Shown in pieces: positions 9,502-19,220 of a stretch of 64,000 bases of DNA; the stretch's first letter is position 1; each line of letters starts with the position of its first letter. A program made the position numbers and the translations under genes. Under the pieces are notes generated by a model, which saw only the letters and a list, made by a program, of their open reading frames with translations, was not told where the DNA came from and ran no database searches. Origin of the DNA: Pycnococcus provasolii (lineage: Eukaryota > Chlorophyta > Pseudoscourfieldiophyceae > Pseudoscourfieldiales > Pycnococcaceae); contig OW568862.1 of assembly GCA_938743325.2 (NCBI GenBank), forward strand, positions 411,501 through 475,500. Direction: 5' to 3'.

Positions 9502-10461
9502 ATGAAGAAGAATGCACTTTGCTCGCATGCAATGACGTCGTGTTGTGTGTTTGTCATCTTGTGGACGATGGTTTTGGCATGTTTGGTTGTGGTGGCATCC
9601 TCATCTGCTGTGGTGGTGATGGCGTATGACTCGTACGATTCGTATGAGTCTCCTGAGCCTTATCCTCAGAAGGGGTATGGATATGGATATGGATACGACG
9701 CCTATCCCAAATTCAGCGTGTGGAAGCCGTGGACGTGGAAGTACAAGAAGTATGACGCGTACGATTATGAAGAATACAAGTATAAGCACCCGAACGTCAA
9801 CAATCTGGTGTTCATGGAGTCTAACGGGCAGTTCCGCGAACTCAATACGGCAACCGGAGAAATCGACCAGGATATTGGAAGCAAGACTATGTGCTTCAAC
9901 GGTGATGACAAATGTACGACACTTAAATTCTTTCAACAAAATGGCAAACTGTTCAACCTTCGTTTCGACTTTGGTGAGAATGCTGGTGATGCAATGATTT
10001 CTTTCAGTTGCACTCTGAATACCTTCGACGGAGCGACAACCCCCCCTACCCCCGCGAACGGAGCGTACTGCGTCCAGTATTTTGGGAATTTCTTCAACCA
10101 GGCTATGAGCCGTCCTGCCACAGCCATCGTGAATTTCGACTATGTCGAAGCCCAACTAAAGGTGAACTTCAACTGGGTCTGGCCCGCCACCGAAAGGCAG
10201 CCAAGCTCACTCGTTTACAGCATTGTATATACGCCTATTGATGCTAGTAGCGTGAGGGATCCCCTCGACAAAAACATCAAACCACGCTGCAGTGAGTTTC
10301 CTGATACGCTTAAGACGTTGACTGACTGTGGCAATGTATGTTGCCCGACAAACACAACAACAACACCGGTTACGACTGCTGCTCCACCAGGTTGCGGTTG
10401 CGGCATTGGAGGTTGCGGCATTGGAGGTTTTTGCCGCAACCGCCGCCGCAACAGCCTGTGA
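9502..10461 (+). CDS. Tyr-rich secreted or cell-surface protein
   Basis: A 319-residue protein with no recognised family. A long hydrophobic N-terminal segment (residues about 12-40) fits a signal peptide or signal anchor. It is followed by a strikingly Tyr-rich stretch (DSYDSYESPEPYPQKGYGYG, then YKKYDAYDYEEYKYKH). Residues about 95-260 look like a beta-rich globular domain with paired Cys. The C-terminus has a Thr/Pro linker and a Cys/Gly cluster (GCGCGIGGCGIGG). Tyr-rich secreted proteins are often cross-linked extracellular matrix components; that role is inference. Confidence 0.7.
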   Translation: MKKNALCSHAMTSCCVFVILWTMVLACLVVVASSSAVVVMAYDSYDSYESPEPYPQKGYGYGYGYDAYPKFSVWKPWTWKYKKYDAYDYEEYKYKHPNVNNLVFMESNGQFRELNTATGEIDQDIGSKTMCFNGDDKCTTLKFFQQNGKLFNLRFDFGENAGDAMISFSCTLNTFDGATTPPTPANGAYCVQYFGNFFNQAMSRPATAIVNFDYVEAQLKVNFNWVWPATERQPSSLVYSIVYTPIDASSVRDPLDKNIKPRCSEFPDTLKTLTDCGNVCCPTNTTTTPVTTAAPPGCGCGIGGCGIGGFCRNRRRNSL

Positions 10462-11684
10462 TCAATTCAGATGCTCTCGCAACACACCATCAGGGTGAGT
10501 GATGGCGGCGATGGCGGAGGAAATCGGAAAAAGGGCGGGAGGAGGTTAGGGGTTGGGTTAGGGGTTACCCGTGAGGTGTGCCATGGCCGACCCCACCTTA
10601 AACTTACCTTTCCGAATCTCGAAAGAGAAATCTTTCATAAACTTACCTTCATGCAACAGACACACACCTACGATAGGGCAGGTTTAGAAAACTGCCGGTT
10701 GCCTCCTCCTCTCCAGTACTGCTCCAGTCTCCACCGGTGAACGACAGCTCGGCTGTGCTACGGCGAACTGGCGAAAGCCAACGCCATGCAACCCATGCTG
10801 TTGCAGGCCGACCCGACCACCTGACCCGACCGGTCAGCATCTTGGTGCAACGAGACACCTCGTCGAGAATTCTCGAGTGAGTCCAGTCCTCAGCACCTGG
10901 CCTCAGCAGTTGGCAACACACAAGACACAAGACCCTAGCCTGTACTCTGTAGGCCGGTAAGGTTCCCTCTTCGTTGATCGGAGACAACTGGGTCGCCGAA
11001 AGAGGTCTCCAAGACTCTCTCTCCAGACAGTCCTGTATCGTAGTTCGTAGTTCGTAGTTCCTCATCACACGCCGCGGAACGGAGAGGAAGAATGAGACAC
11101 ACAAAGAGCTCTGCCAACACGTCTACAGAGAGCCCTGTGAGAGTGTGAGAGTGTGAGGCTCCTTGACGAAGGAACCTCCTAGGGGGAGCAGCTCCTCGAG
11201 GGCGAGTCTCTCTATCGTAGAGGTAAAGGCTTTAAGTTCGAGCCCACCGCCTGTTTCTTCTTGAGAGCTCTCTGAGCTCTCTGAGCCTGAGCCTGAGCTC
11301 CTCGTGGTTTCCTGAGCTCTGTTCTCGGAGACTCTAAAGGACGCTCCGCCTGTGAGGAGACCTCGACCGAGTTCTCCGGAGGAGGAGGAGAGCTCCGGAG
11401 AGGCCAACCTTAAGGGTAGAGAAGTCTCGTACCTTAAGGTAATAAGAAGCGGCAGGCCGGCCAAGAAAGAACTCAATTCTTGTCTCCGGAGGAGCTCAAT
11501 TGAGTTGTTTGGAGTTGTGTGTACACGGTGGTGTTGCGGCCACTTGTTAACAGCGAGTTTGTTGCAAGCTCAAGCTCGTAGCTCCAGAGCAGGTGTTACC
11601 ACGTACAGTGCACCGCTATTTAAGCTCGCTATTTAAGGTGAAACCTGAAAGAAGAAGTACCTTAGGAGCTCAAGACCTGGAAGA
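10462..11684. other. Long spacer, no gene supported
   Basis: About 1.2 kb. It contains a telomere-like piece near 10548-10566 (ttaggggttgggttagggg) and many short direct and inverted repeats built on GAGCTC, such as gagagctctctgagctctct near 11262-11282. Open frames exist on both strands but have the composition of chance frames over simple sequence, with no recognisable domain. Confidence 0.55.
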
Positions 11685-13010
11685 ATGGCGGAGGTGGATG
11701 CGCCTCTCGCTCCCGTAACACAGCCGGAGGTATCAGGTGCTGCTGAAGAAGCACAAGTCTCCGCAGGAACCGAAAAGGCGCCGACAGCATCCGCACCCGC
11801 GGTCGAGCTGAATGACGCGCCCGCACAGCAGCCGGCGCCAGCAGAGGCGGCAGCGCCGGCGCCTACACAGCCGGCGTCGCAGCCGGCTGCGGAATCAGAA
11901 CCGGCCGCTCCCACGCCGTCGACGGAACCCGCGGTGTCCGCGCCGCGCGCTTCAGCCTCGCTGAGGTCCATACCACGAGCGGCGGGCTCCGTCACGTCCG
12001 TGCGAACGGACAGGACCGAGGGAGGAACGCGCCTCTTCGAGATGCAGCGCGCGGCCAAGGCTGCCGAGGAGGATGCGCAGCGGTTGAGCAACCGCGTCAA
12101 GCAGCTCATGATGGAGGAGAAGAAGGCAGAGAAGCGCATCGAGGAGACGCGCAAGCGTGCGGCAGAGGTGATGGAGCTCCGCGAGCGTAACGAGCGGAAG
12201 GTGGAGGAGAAACGGGAGCACTCGCTTAGACTCGTCGCGGAGGTGCAGGCACAGGCAGAAAAGCACCGCCTGATAAAGCTAGAGAACGAGCGACGCAAGG
12301 CGGAGGCGGAGCAGAGCCTCGCGCTGAAGAAGAAGGCGGCTGGCCGCGAGACGAAGGTGGAGGCGGAGGAGCACGAGCGCCGCATTGCTGAGATGAGAGT
12401 GCTGGAGCGCAAGAAGGCTCTCGAATCGAAGGAGGTGATTCGAACGCAGCAGACGATGTTCAAGAAGAAAATGTCAGAGGAAAAGACGGTCATGTCCAGC
12501 AAGTTCAAGGAAGAGTACGAGGAGCGCATCGTGTCGGAGATTCGGAAAAAGGAGAAGCAGGAGAGGGATCTGCAGAAGATGGCGCAGAAGGAGCTCGAGC
12601 TGATTGAGCGGCTCAAGGCGAAGCAGGAGGCGCAGAAGGCGGCGTACCAGGAGCTCGAGAAGGCTCTGGGCGTGAAGGACAAGGCGAGCGCGCGCAGAAG
12701 CGTCGACCGACTGTCAACGCGCGGGCCGAAGCCGCCGGTGGTGCGAGCATCGGCACCAGCTTCGTCCGGCGCGTCCGCGAGCGCACCTCCTGCGGCAAGC
12801 GAGCCGGATGAGAAGGAGATTGAGAGGCAATTCTCCGCGCTCGACACGGATGCTTCGGGCGCCATCAAGCTCAGCTTCCTCGACACGCTGATGCGCCGTC
12901 TCGGCGTGGAGCTGAATCCTGACCAGCTGCACCAGGCGACGAAGCAGCTCGACCGCAACGACACGGGCACCATCACGTTCGGCGAGTTCCTGCTGTGGTG
13001 GCGCGGCTGA
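11685..13010 (+). CDS. Long coiled-coil protein with C-terminal EF-hand pair
   Basis: 441 residues. Residues 1-95 are a low-complexity Ala/Pro/Glu region. Residues about 115-335 are an uninterrupted charged helix (Glu/Lys/Arg-rich, heptad-like), a long coiled coil or single alpha-helix. Residues about 370-441 form an EF-hand pair: the first loop DTDASGAIKLSF lacks the usual acidic residue at position 12, and the second loop DRNDTGTITFGE is complete, so only one strong Ca2+ site is expected. The layout resembles cytoskeletal or flagellar EF-hand proteins, but the orthologue is not recognised. TGTAA at 13101. The antisense frame is a shadow. Confidence 0.8.
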   Translation: MAEVDAPLAPVTQPEVSGAAEEAQVSAGTEKAPTASAPAVELNDAPAQQPAPAEAAAPAPTQPASQPAAESEPAAPTPSTEPAVSAPRASASLRSIPRAAGSVTSVRTDRTEGGTRLFEMQRAAKAAEEDAQRLSNRVKQLMMEEKKAEKRIEETRKRAAEVMELRERNERKVEEKREHSLRLVAEVQAQAEKHRLIKLENERRKAEAEQSLALKKKAAGRETKVEAEEHERRIAEMRVLERKKALESKEVIRTQQTMFKKKMSEEKTVMSSKFKEEYEERIVSEIRKKEKQERDLQKMAQKELELIERLKAKQEAQKAAYQELEKALGVKDKASARRSVDRLSTRGPKPPVVRASAPASSGASASAPPAASEPDEKEIERQFSALDTDASGAIKLSFLDTLMRRLGVELNPDQLHQATKQLDRNDTGTITFGEFLLWWRG

Positions 13011-13557
13011 GTTCAAAGTTGGCTTAAAAATCAAAGAAAGGGAAAATGGGCTCAACTGAAAACGTCTTTTCACGTATACATATACATAACATGATAATGG
13101 TGTAAGGCGCACTCAGTGCCCGTTCTTTTGACCGTTCTTTTTGATGACGCCATTGATTTGATCGTATCGTTGTGGGTGTGGTTTGTTGGGTGTGGGTGTG
13201 GTTTGTGTTTGCGCATTCTTCTTACTCCTCTAATTGCACTCCTCTAGATACTACAGTACTCTAGTGGCAGGTAGAGTAGTACTTGTGACCCTTGAGCCAT
13301 CGTGTTGATGCACGGTTGGTGGCGATGGCAACGACATCAACGAAAACAAGTCGCAACCTGAGCCCTCACTACGCCAACGAAAGCGCCCTGATAGAGTGAT
13401 ACAACCTTCGAAATCACCTGCGCCATGAACAAAAACGCGAAGTGAATGGCACCGGTGAATGGGCTGAATGGTGAAAGTGAATGATGTGAATGGACGACCG
13501 TTGGACAAACTAATGTGCAACTTCATTACTGAATGAGGGATCCCCGCCTGCGCCAGA
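13011..13557. other. Convergent spacer between EF-hand gene and CK2 alpha
   Basis: About 550 bp between two convergent stop codons, containing both 3' regions. A short GTGTGGGTGTGGTTTGT iteration lies at 13168-13208. No gene or RNA feature was recognised. Confidence 0.6.
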
Positions 13558-14958
13558 TCACGCCTCAGCCACCTGTGCATGCGCGCCGGGCTGAGCAGCT
13601 GCCCCTGCTCCACCCGCCGCCGCCGCTGCCGCCGCCGCCGCCTCGCGCACGGGCGCAAAGTACGCCATATCCTGCGCCTCCCGCGCGGTGACGCGATCCT
13701 GGTGATCATACCGAAGCAGAGCGTCGAGAAGCTCGATCGCCTCGGCGCTCACGAGGTGAGCATTTTCGGAAGTTGTGAAGCGCGGCCACGGCTTCTTCGA
13801 GTGCCGTCCGACAAGCGCCTCGAGATGCGGGTCGAGTTCGATGGAGTATTTGGACAGGTAGGCGTAGAGGTCGTCGGTTCCCATCACCTTGGCGATTTTC
13901 ACCAGCTGATCGTAGTTGTCGTGTCCGTAGAAGAATGGCTCCTTGCGGAAGACGATGCCTGCGAGCATGCACCCGAGGCTCCACATGTCGAGGCTGTAGT
14001 CGTAGTCCATGAGGTCTACGAGCAGTTCTGGTCCCTTGAAGTAGCGACTTGCGACGCGCACGTTGTACTCGAACCCTGGGTGGTAGAACTCCGCGAGTCC
14101 CCAGTCGATGAGTCTGAGCTGGCGCCTTTCGTGGTCGATCATGACGTTGTGAGGCTTGACGTCTCGGTGAATGATTCCCTGGCTGTGGCAGTAGTCGAGC
14201 GCCTTGAGGAGTTCGAGGATGTAGAACCGTATGTCAAAGTCACTGAGCGTGGGGTACAGGACGCGGAAGTCGACGTTGTTGATGTACTCGAAGATGAGCG
14301 AAGGCGTTTTACTCTGCGGGTCACGCACGACGTCGAGCAGGCGTATGATATTCGGACCTCCGCACAGGTTTCTGCAAAGACAGACGTTTGTTTGTTTGTT
14401 TGTTTGTTTGTTTGTTAGCTGACTTGGTTCTTTTCCTTTGAAACAAACAAAACAAAAAATAGAGGAAACCAAGGCGCGCATTCACACCTTTGTTTTGTGG
14501 TGAAACGTTACGATGGCAACTACACGAGCCACAATACTTGTCAACCAAACCACAAAAACACACACACAAAAAAATCACACAAAAACACAAAATCACAAAC
14601 ACAAAAACAAACAAACACAAAAATCACAAATCAAATCAAATCAAATCAAAAACAAACAAACGTACTGTAGAATTTTGATTTCTCTTTTAATTTTCTTCTT
14701 CTTGACAGGTTTCAGCACTTTCACAACACACTTCTCACCATTTACAACATTCACACCTTCAAAGACTTCCGAGTACTTCCCTCGTCCTACTTTACGTACG
14801 ACTTCGTAGTCGTCCTGGTCACCCCACGACACCACCAGACTTTCGTAGTCACTGTAGTCCCGAGGACGGTTCACGCAGATGTCTCTGTATATGCGTGACT
14901 TCGACTGAGTGTCAGGCGTCTTCGTGCGAACACTGCGACCTATGCGCTGAGTCGCCAT
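13558..14958 (-). CDS. CKA: Casein kinase 2 catalytic subunit alpha, two exons
   Basis: CK2 alpha, the constitutively active acidophilic Ser/Thr kinase. Exon 1 is 14958-14666 (start [10 protein letters not shown]), the intron is 14665-14372 (294 nt, donor CA|GTACGT, acceptor TTTGCAG|AA), exon 2 is 14371-13558. Splicing restores the signature KILQNLCGG. Other hallmarks: the glycine loop [12 protein letters not shown], the basic cluster [12 protein letters not shown] that selects acidic substrates, catalytic [12 protein letters not shown], the CK2-specific DWG metal motif ([11 protein letters not shown]) instead of DFG, and [21 protein letters not shown]. The tail is an odd Ala/Gly/Pro-rich extension. 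The intron is full of TTTG repeats at both ends. The call is very secure. Confidence 0.97.
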
Positions 14959-15050
14959 AGATACCTGCACGCGGAACGAAGCAGGAGAATGGACGAACCA
15001 ACAACAGCCCCCAGGGGGAGGGGAAAGACTTCTAAAACGCGTCAACCTCA

Positions 15051-15335
15051 GAACCCTAACCCTACCGCACCCATTTCAATCATTTATCGTAGGGGTTTCT
15101 TGTACCGGGAACCCTAACCCCTAAACTAACCCCCCAGTCGACGAACCCTAACCCTACCGCACCCATTTCAATCATTTATCGTAGGGGTTTCTTGTACCGG
15201 GAACCCTAACCCCTAAACTAACCCCCCAGTCGACGAACCCTAACCCTACCGCACCCATTCCAATCATTTATCGTAGGGGTTTCTTGTACCGGGAACCCTA
15301 ACCCCTAAACTAACCCCTAAACCCCTACCCCCGAT
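15051..15335. repeat. 92-bp satellite with telomere-like core, left of element A
   Basis: Three near-identical units start at 15051, 15143 and 15235, an exact 92-bp period. Each unit begins gaaccctaaccctaccgcac, contains ttatcgtaggggtttcttgt and ends in CCCTAACCCCTAAACTAACC. Related degenerate units continue at 19580-19860 beyond element A, so the transposon landed inside this array. Confidence 0.9.
15327..15335. repeat. Target-site duplication of element A, left copy
   Basis: The 9-mer acccccgat immediately precedes the terminal GAGGGGGGG of the left inverted repeat and recurs exactly at 19568-19576 after the right repeat. A 9-bp duplication is typical of Mutator-like elements. Confidence 0.85.
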
Positions 15336-15682
15336 GAGGGGGGGATAATGGCGGAATGATCACAGTGGTAGTGGTGCAAGACCAACACCGGGTCCCCAGA
15401 ATAACGGGAAAATTACTACCGAAAATTTACTGGTGCATTTACTGGTGCAGACTAAATCGCCCGTTATATCAGGAGAGTATTTCTAGGAAGCACGACCTGA
15501 GTGCCCGTACTCTCGTACCGGTTTGGTGGAGGGCCGACCTATCGCCCCGTTGTTCCCCGCCGACCTAACGCCCCGTTGTGGAGAGGTCCTCCTGGTTTTT
15601 TCGCTACCTCCAGGAGCCTCCTGGAGGTAGCGAAAAAACGGCCATCTCCGCCATCGCCCCATCACCACTCACCGCCCTTCAA
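15336..15682 (+). repeat. Left terminal inverted repeat of element A
   Basis: 347 bp, starting GAGGGGGGGATAATGG. It contains a perfect 21-bp-arm hairpin with a one-base loop at 15596-15638 (arm ttttttcgctacctccagga plus g). TIRs of Mutator elements hold both transposase binding sites and promoters. Short open frames inside are ignored. Confidence 0.93.
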
Positions 15683-15800
15683 CTTTACAATGTTCGATGT
15701 GTGAGAGTGGCTCAACGGTGCATCGTCCCGAACGACCAAAAACTCTGCAACCGCCATCACCACCGGCCATCGCTCTCACAAGTGACATACGGGACCGGCC

Positions 15801-16695
15801 ATGGGGTGCGGGGCGTCGACGGCAACATCAACGGCGCGCAAGGAAGAACTCTGGCCGACGACAGTGCTGACAGTCAAGCCAACGAGGCAAGACGTCGATG
15901 ATGGGAAGACTCAGGCCGAATATTCGTCCGAGTCGCCCGTGAGCCGCGCGGTGTCGCTCGCTTGGCTTGCAGAGTTTGTTAAGGCGCACGCCGGAACGAC
16001 GCACAGCTGGGAGGTTAACAAGGAGTTCATGGCTGAGGAGGTTGGTGGTGGAAAGGATACGAGCTTGATCGTGACGTCTGACAACATAGAGATGCACCGC
16101 GACAAGCGACGCGCGGCTGAAAAGTTAATGAGTGGCAAGCCGGTTCCGGTGCAGTACCGCGAGATCCCGTTCGAGCAGATGTACACGACGGATATCGTCG
16201 AGTGCTTCGTGCGTTCGCTTGCACGCAAAGAGCACATGAGCTACGCGCAAGCCGAGAATCTTCCTGTTGGCGCGCCGACGTACTTCATTTCGCACGCGTG
16301 GGGAAGCACTTTTGTCGACCTCGTGGAAAGTGTGAAAGGGGCACTCGCAGGCGCTGCTCAAAACGATACGTGTGGCTTGACATTTTCGCCATCAACCAGG
16401 ACGATACGGGTGGCGTATCTTCAGCCAGGAAAGAGCTCGACGACGGCCGCACGCTCGCTGGTACGATAGCGACGTTTCGCGCAACACTCGTCGTGCTGGA
16501 TAAAGATCGCGTCATTCCGTTGACGAGGTTGTGGTGCCTGTACGAGATCGGGTCGACACCACCGAAAAGCTTCAACTCGTCACGCACGGCTTCTCGGAAA
16601 AGGACGTGTCGCAGCACATTCGTAATATCGACGCGGAGACGGCGTTGTGCTTTTCGGATAGACAAAACACTGTTTGGGATGCATTGATTAGGTAA
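15801..16695 (+). pseudogene. Frameshifted HAWG / WLDIFAINQ family gene carried by element A
   Basis: The reading frame starts at 15801 with MGCGAS, a potential N-myristoylation/palmitoylation site, and runs to YFISHAWGSTFVDLVESVKG. Coding similarity then continues in a second frame from about 16365 (YVWLDIFAINQDDTGG, then VIPLTRLWCLYEIG) and in a third from about 16551 (VDTTEKLQLVTHGFSEKDVS) to a stop at 16693. The HAWG, WLDIFAINQ and RLWCLYEI blocks together mark a protein family I associate with microalgae and other protists and whose function is unknown. As read, two frame changes break it; small introns or assembly errors are less likely because no GT-AG pair sits at the joins. Probably a captured cellular gene now decaying. 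Confidence 0.7.
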
Positions 16696-16762
16696 ATCTG
16701 TAATATTGAATGTAACGTGTGCACTATCAAAATTTAGTTTAGCAACACAGATTAGTCATTTC

Positions 16763-17367
16763 TTACGGCGGCGTGACGCTCGCCCACACTGCGTCGGTCC
16801 TCTCCACGACGTCCCACCTGCCGGTCCACCCATCAGCAAGCACGACGGTGTCGCCGGCACAATTGCGCCGTGCAGACCCGTCTTCGTTCGTCAGAAATAC
16901 CGTTCCGCAAATAATGTGCACGCACTCCGCGGTCTTGCCCTTACCTCCCGGGAAGCTCCCAGGCGCGCACGACGAGAATCCGGCACGCGTACGCCCGTTG
17001 TCAAGAAACGTACGTGCGAGGCGCTCGGGCGATGTGCCTGCGCGTTCGAGCATGTGCGGCGCAAAACTAGCGAGCGACGCCACCACAGGCGTCGTGGACG
17101 CGCCAGGAAGATCGTCGTGCGCGTCGTTGATCCATACATTGTGAATCTGCTCGGTGATGTCCCAACGTCCGTACCAACCCTTTGACAGCACGACGACGTC
17201 GCCCGCCCGGAAGTCGTGCCTCGTGCCGTCCGGGTCGGTCACCGCGCGCGCACCACTGAGCACGACGAACCACTCGGTGGTTTTTTTGTGGTTGGGGCTG
17301 TCCCAGCCTCCCTGCGTGCACACCCACGATCCGCACGAGAACGACGCGTCCGACGCGAGGTCAATCT

Positions 17368-17398
<31 letters not shown>

Positions 17399-17437
17399 AA
17401 TCTGCTCCGCCGCCTCCTCCGGGTCAAGCAGCGTCAA
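16763..17437 (-). CDS. Tandem cupin (Cupin_3/DUF861-like) protein, transposon cargo
   Basis: 224 residues, uninterrupted. Two cupin halves are visible. The first has EWFVVLSGARAVTDPDGTRH followed by FRAGDVVVLSKGWYGRWDI; the second has CVHIICGTVFLTNEDGSARR then CAGDTVVLADGWTGRWDV. The pattern GD-V-V-L-x-x-GW-x-G-RWD is characteristic of Cupin_3 (EutQ / ureidoglycine aminohydrolase-like) proteins. Canonical metal His residues appear sparse, so catalytic activity is doubtful. The N-terminus has an Ala run flanked by two EQID repeats encoded by a GCC microsatellite. Transcribed opposite to the flanking cargo genes. It is the best-preserved cargo of element A; origin (host or bacterial) is unresolved. 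Confidence 0.7.
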
Positions 17438-17516
17438 TCTGCTCCGCCTCCTCCTCCGCCGCTGCCGCGTTCCCTTGCACAGCCGTCTCCACCTCTTCCG
17501 CCACCTTCACCGACGA

Positions 17517-18454
17517 TGCCGGATATGACGTGGCAGTACAACGACGCAATGGCGCGTCTTCTCGGCGAGCCGGTTGCCCCGCGCGCACCTGCCCCGGCAC
17601 AAGCGCTGCCGCCTCACGATGCACCCAGCATCTTGGGCGCGTGCGCCGCCCAAGCGCGTCAGCGGCGTGCGGCAGCGTGACAGCGTCTGCGCCCGAGCGG
17701 CGTCGCGCCCGCCGAGGTGGCGGAGCTCGTCGCGCTCTCCGGCCGCTGCGCGTCCGCGCGCGACGTGCGCGAGACGTGCCGCGTGATAGAGTGCGTCGTG
17801 TACGAGGACGAGGCGCGCGAAACGTCCGTGCTCGACGCCGTGCACACCATGCGCCGCCTCAAGCGCGGCGGGGTGCTGACGCCGACGGCCATGTGGTCGG
17901 TGTGCCGCGATCAGACCAAGGTGTACGTCATGATGGACGCCGTGACGGTGCGGCGGGTCGTGTTTCACTTTGCGGCGAAACGCGACGAGGCCGACGTTTC
18001 GGCCGAGCTCTTTGCCAAGCGTCTGACGGACTTGCGGTGGGAGGACGTCGTGAAGACGCTGGCGCCGCTATGGAAGACGAACGTCGGCCACTTCGAGCCG
18101 GAGAGGGAGACGTCGATGGCGGCGCTGGCCGAGATGCAGCGAGCGTGCGCAAACGGCGTCGGCGACGGCGCCGAGCGAGAGGTGGTTCTCAGGCGCGCCC
18201 TGGGCGCCGCAAAGGGCGCGCGCGTCTCGCCGCGCAACGCAGAGTTTGCGCGCAAGGCGCCCACCGGCGCGGCGGCGGTCGCGCGCTGGTGGGCCGCGCG
18301 CGAGAAGGACGAAAAAGAGTGCGAAACGACGCTCGACCTCATGCGCTCGCCATATTCGAGCTGTCTGGAGGTGGACACGACCGACTGCCCGCTCTGGACG
18401 GCCACGCCCGATATGCTCAACACGCTCGCCATGACGGGCGCGCTCGCCGTGTGA
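17517..18454 (+). pseudogene. Hypothetical cargo gene interrupted by one in-frame TGA
   Basis: From MPDMTWQYNDAMARLLGEPV at 17517 the frame stays open to a TGA at 17678-17680, then continues in the same frame (alternative start MAELVALSGR at 17717) to a stop at 18454. The downstream 245 residues are protein-like and mostly helical (for example GGVLTPTAMWSVCRDQTKVY and RDEADVSAELFAKRLTDL), with no family I recognise. Either a single nonsense change split an older gene or the 245-residue part is a functional shorter gene with its own start. TGTAA follows at 18480. Bases 18520-18650 contain a duplicated 77-bp-scale segment (cgcgccgccgccgtcgcgct occurs twice). Confidence 0.5.
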
Positions 18455-18567
18455 GTGCGTCGCTCGCGGCGCGCGCTGTTGTAACATGAGTATTTCTTAT
18501 CATAAAACCGCGTACACGACTTCGCGCCGCCGCCGTCGCGCTGCCAGCGCGCCAAAGACACACACGC

Positions 18568-18930
18568 TCAGTCCCGCCCACGCACAACTTCGCGCCGCCG
18601 CCGTCGCGCTGCCAGCGCGCCAAAGACGCACACGCTCAGTCCCGCCCACGCGAGCACCACGACGGCGAACCACGTCCAGAACGGCTCGAGGCTCGAGCTC
18701 CGACGAGCGCGCGCGGCGCCCGATGATGCGACGAGCAGCGGCGGAGGCGGCGGAGGCGGGGGTGACGGAGCGGGGGAGGGAGGAGGGGGCGACGACGGCG
18801 TCGGCGTCGCGCACGTCGCGCTCGTCCACACGCCGCCGTCGACGACGGTGGTGAAGGCGTTGGGGCTGATCAGACCGACGCTTGGGTCGTTCCCGCGCAG
18901 CGCGCCGAGTCGTCTGATGCCGACACGCAC
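18568..18930 (-). CDS. Putative Pro-rich single-span membrane protein fragment, element A cargo
   Basis: A 120-residue frame; a real start may lie further upstream or be missing. A Pro-rich linker near residues 48-66 is followed by SLEPFWTWFAVVVLAWAGLS, a convincing transmembrane segment, and a basic stop-transfer RRRRREVV. The N-terminal side (GLISPNAFTTVVDGGVWTSA) looks like the end of an extracellular domain. The adjoining upstream sequence codes plausibly in another frame, suggesting further decay. Function unknown; chance open frame in GC-rich DNA cannot be excluded. Confidence 0.35.
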   Translation of the reverse strand: MRVGIRRLGALRGNDPSVGLISPNAFTTVVDGGVWTSATCATPTPSSPPPPSPAPSPPPPPPPPLLVASSGAARARRSSSLEPFWTWFAVVVLAWAGLSVCVFGALAARRRRREVVRGRD

Positions 18931-19220
18931 ACGAAGCCCGCGCCCACGGCGAGGCGCGAGACGGTCACCGACGGAGACATCGGGGGGATGGAGACCGCCG
19001 CCGAGGGGTACACCGTCGTCGTGCCTCGTCTTGCTTCACCGCCCTCATCACCACGTCATCGCGCTGAGCTATCGGCAAGGGCACGCGACCTCCTTGCTGA
19101 CCTGAGCGACGACGACGGCGACGACGACGACGACATGGCCGCGGCCGCGGCTCTTGCCCGTTTGATTGTGCAAGAGGGTGTTGCCCCAGGTGCCTGTCAG
19201 ACAAGCGAAGGAGGGGAGTA

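Noticed and set aside
10649-11104. 151-residue minus-strand frame in the spacer
   Set aside because: No domain, no plausible codon pattern, and it overlaps short inverted repeats.
11633-12976. 447-residue minus-strand frame opposite the EF-hand coiled-coil gene
   Set aside because: Ser/Phe/Ala-rich mirror of the Glu/Lys coiled coil; the plus-strand EF-hands are genuine.
15356-15568. Short frames within the four TIRs
   Set aside because: Identical frames occur in each TIR copy, none has a domain, and they cross the hairpin; treated as non-coding.
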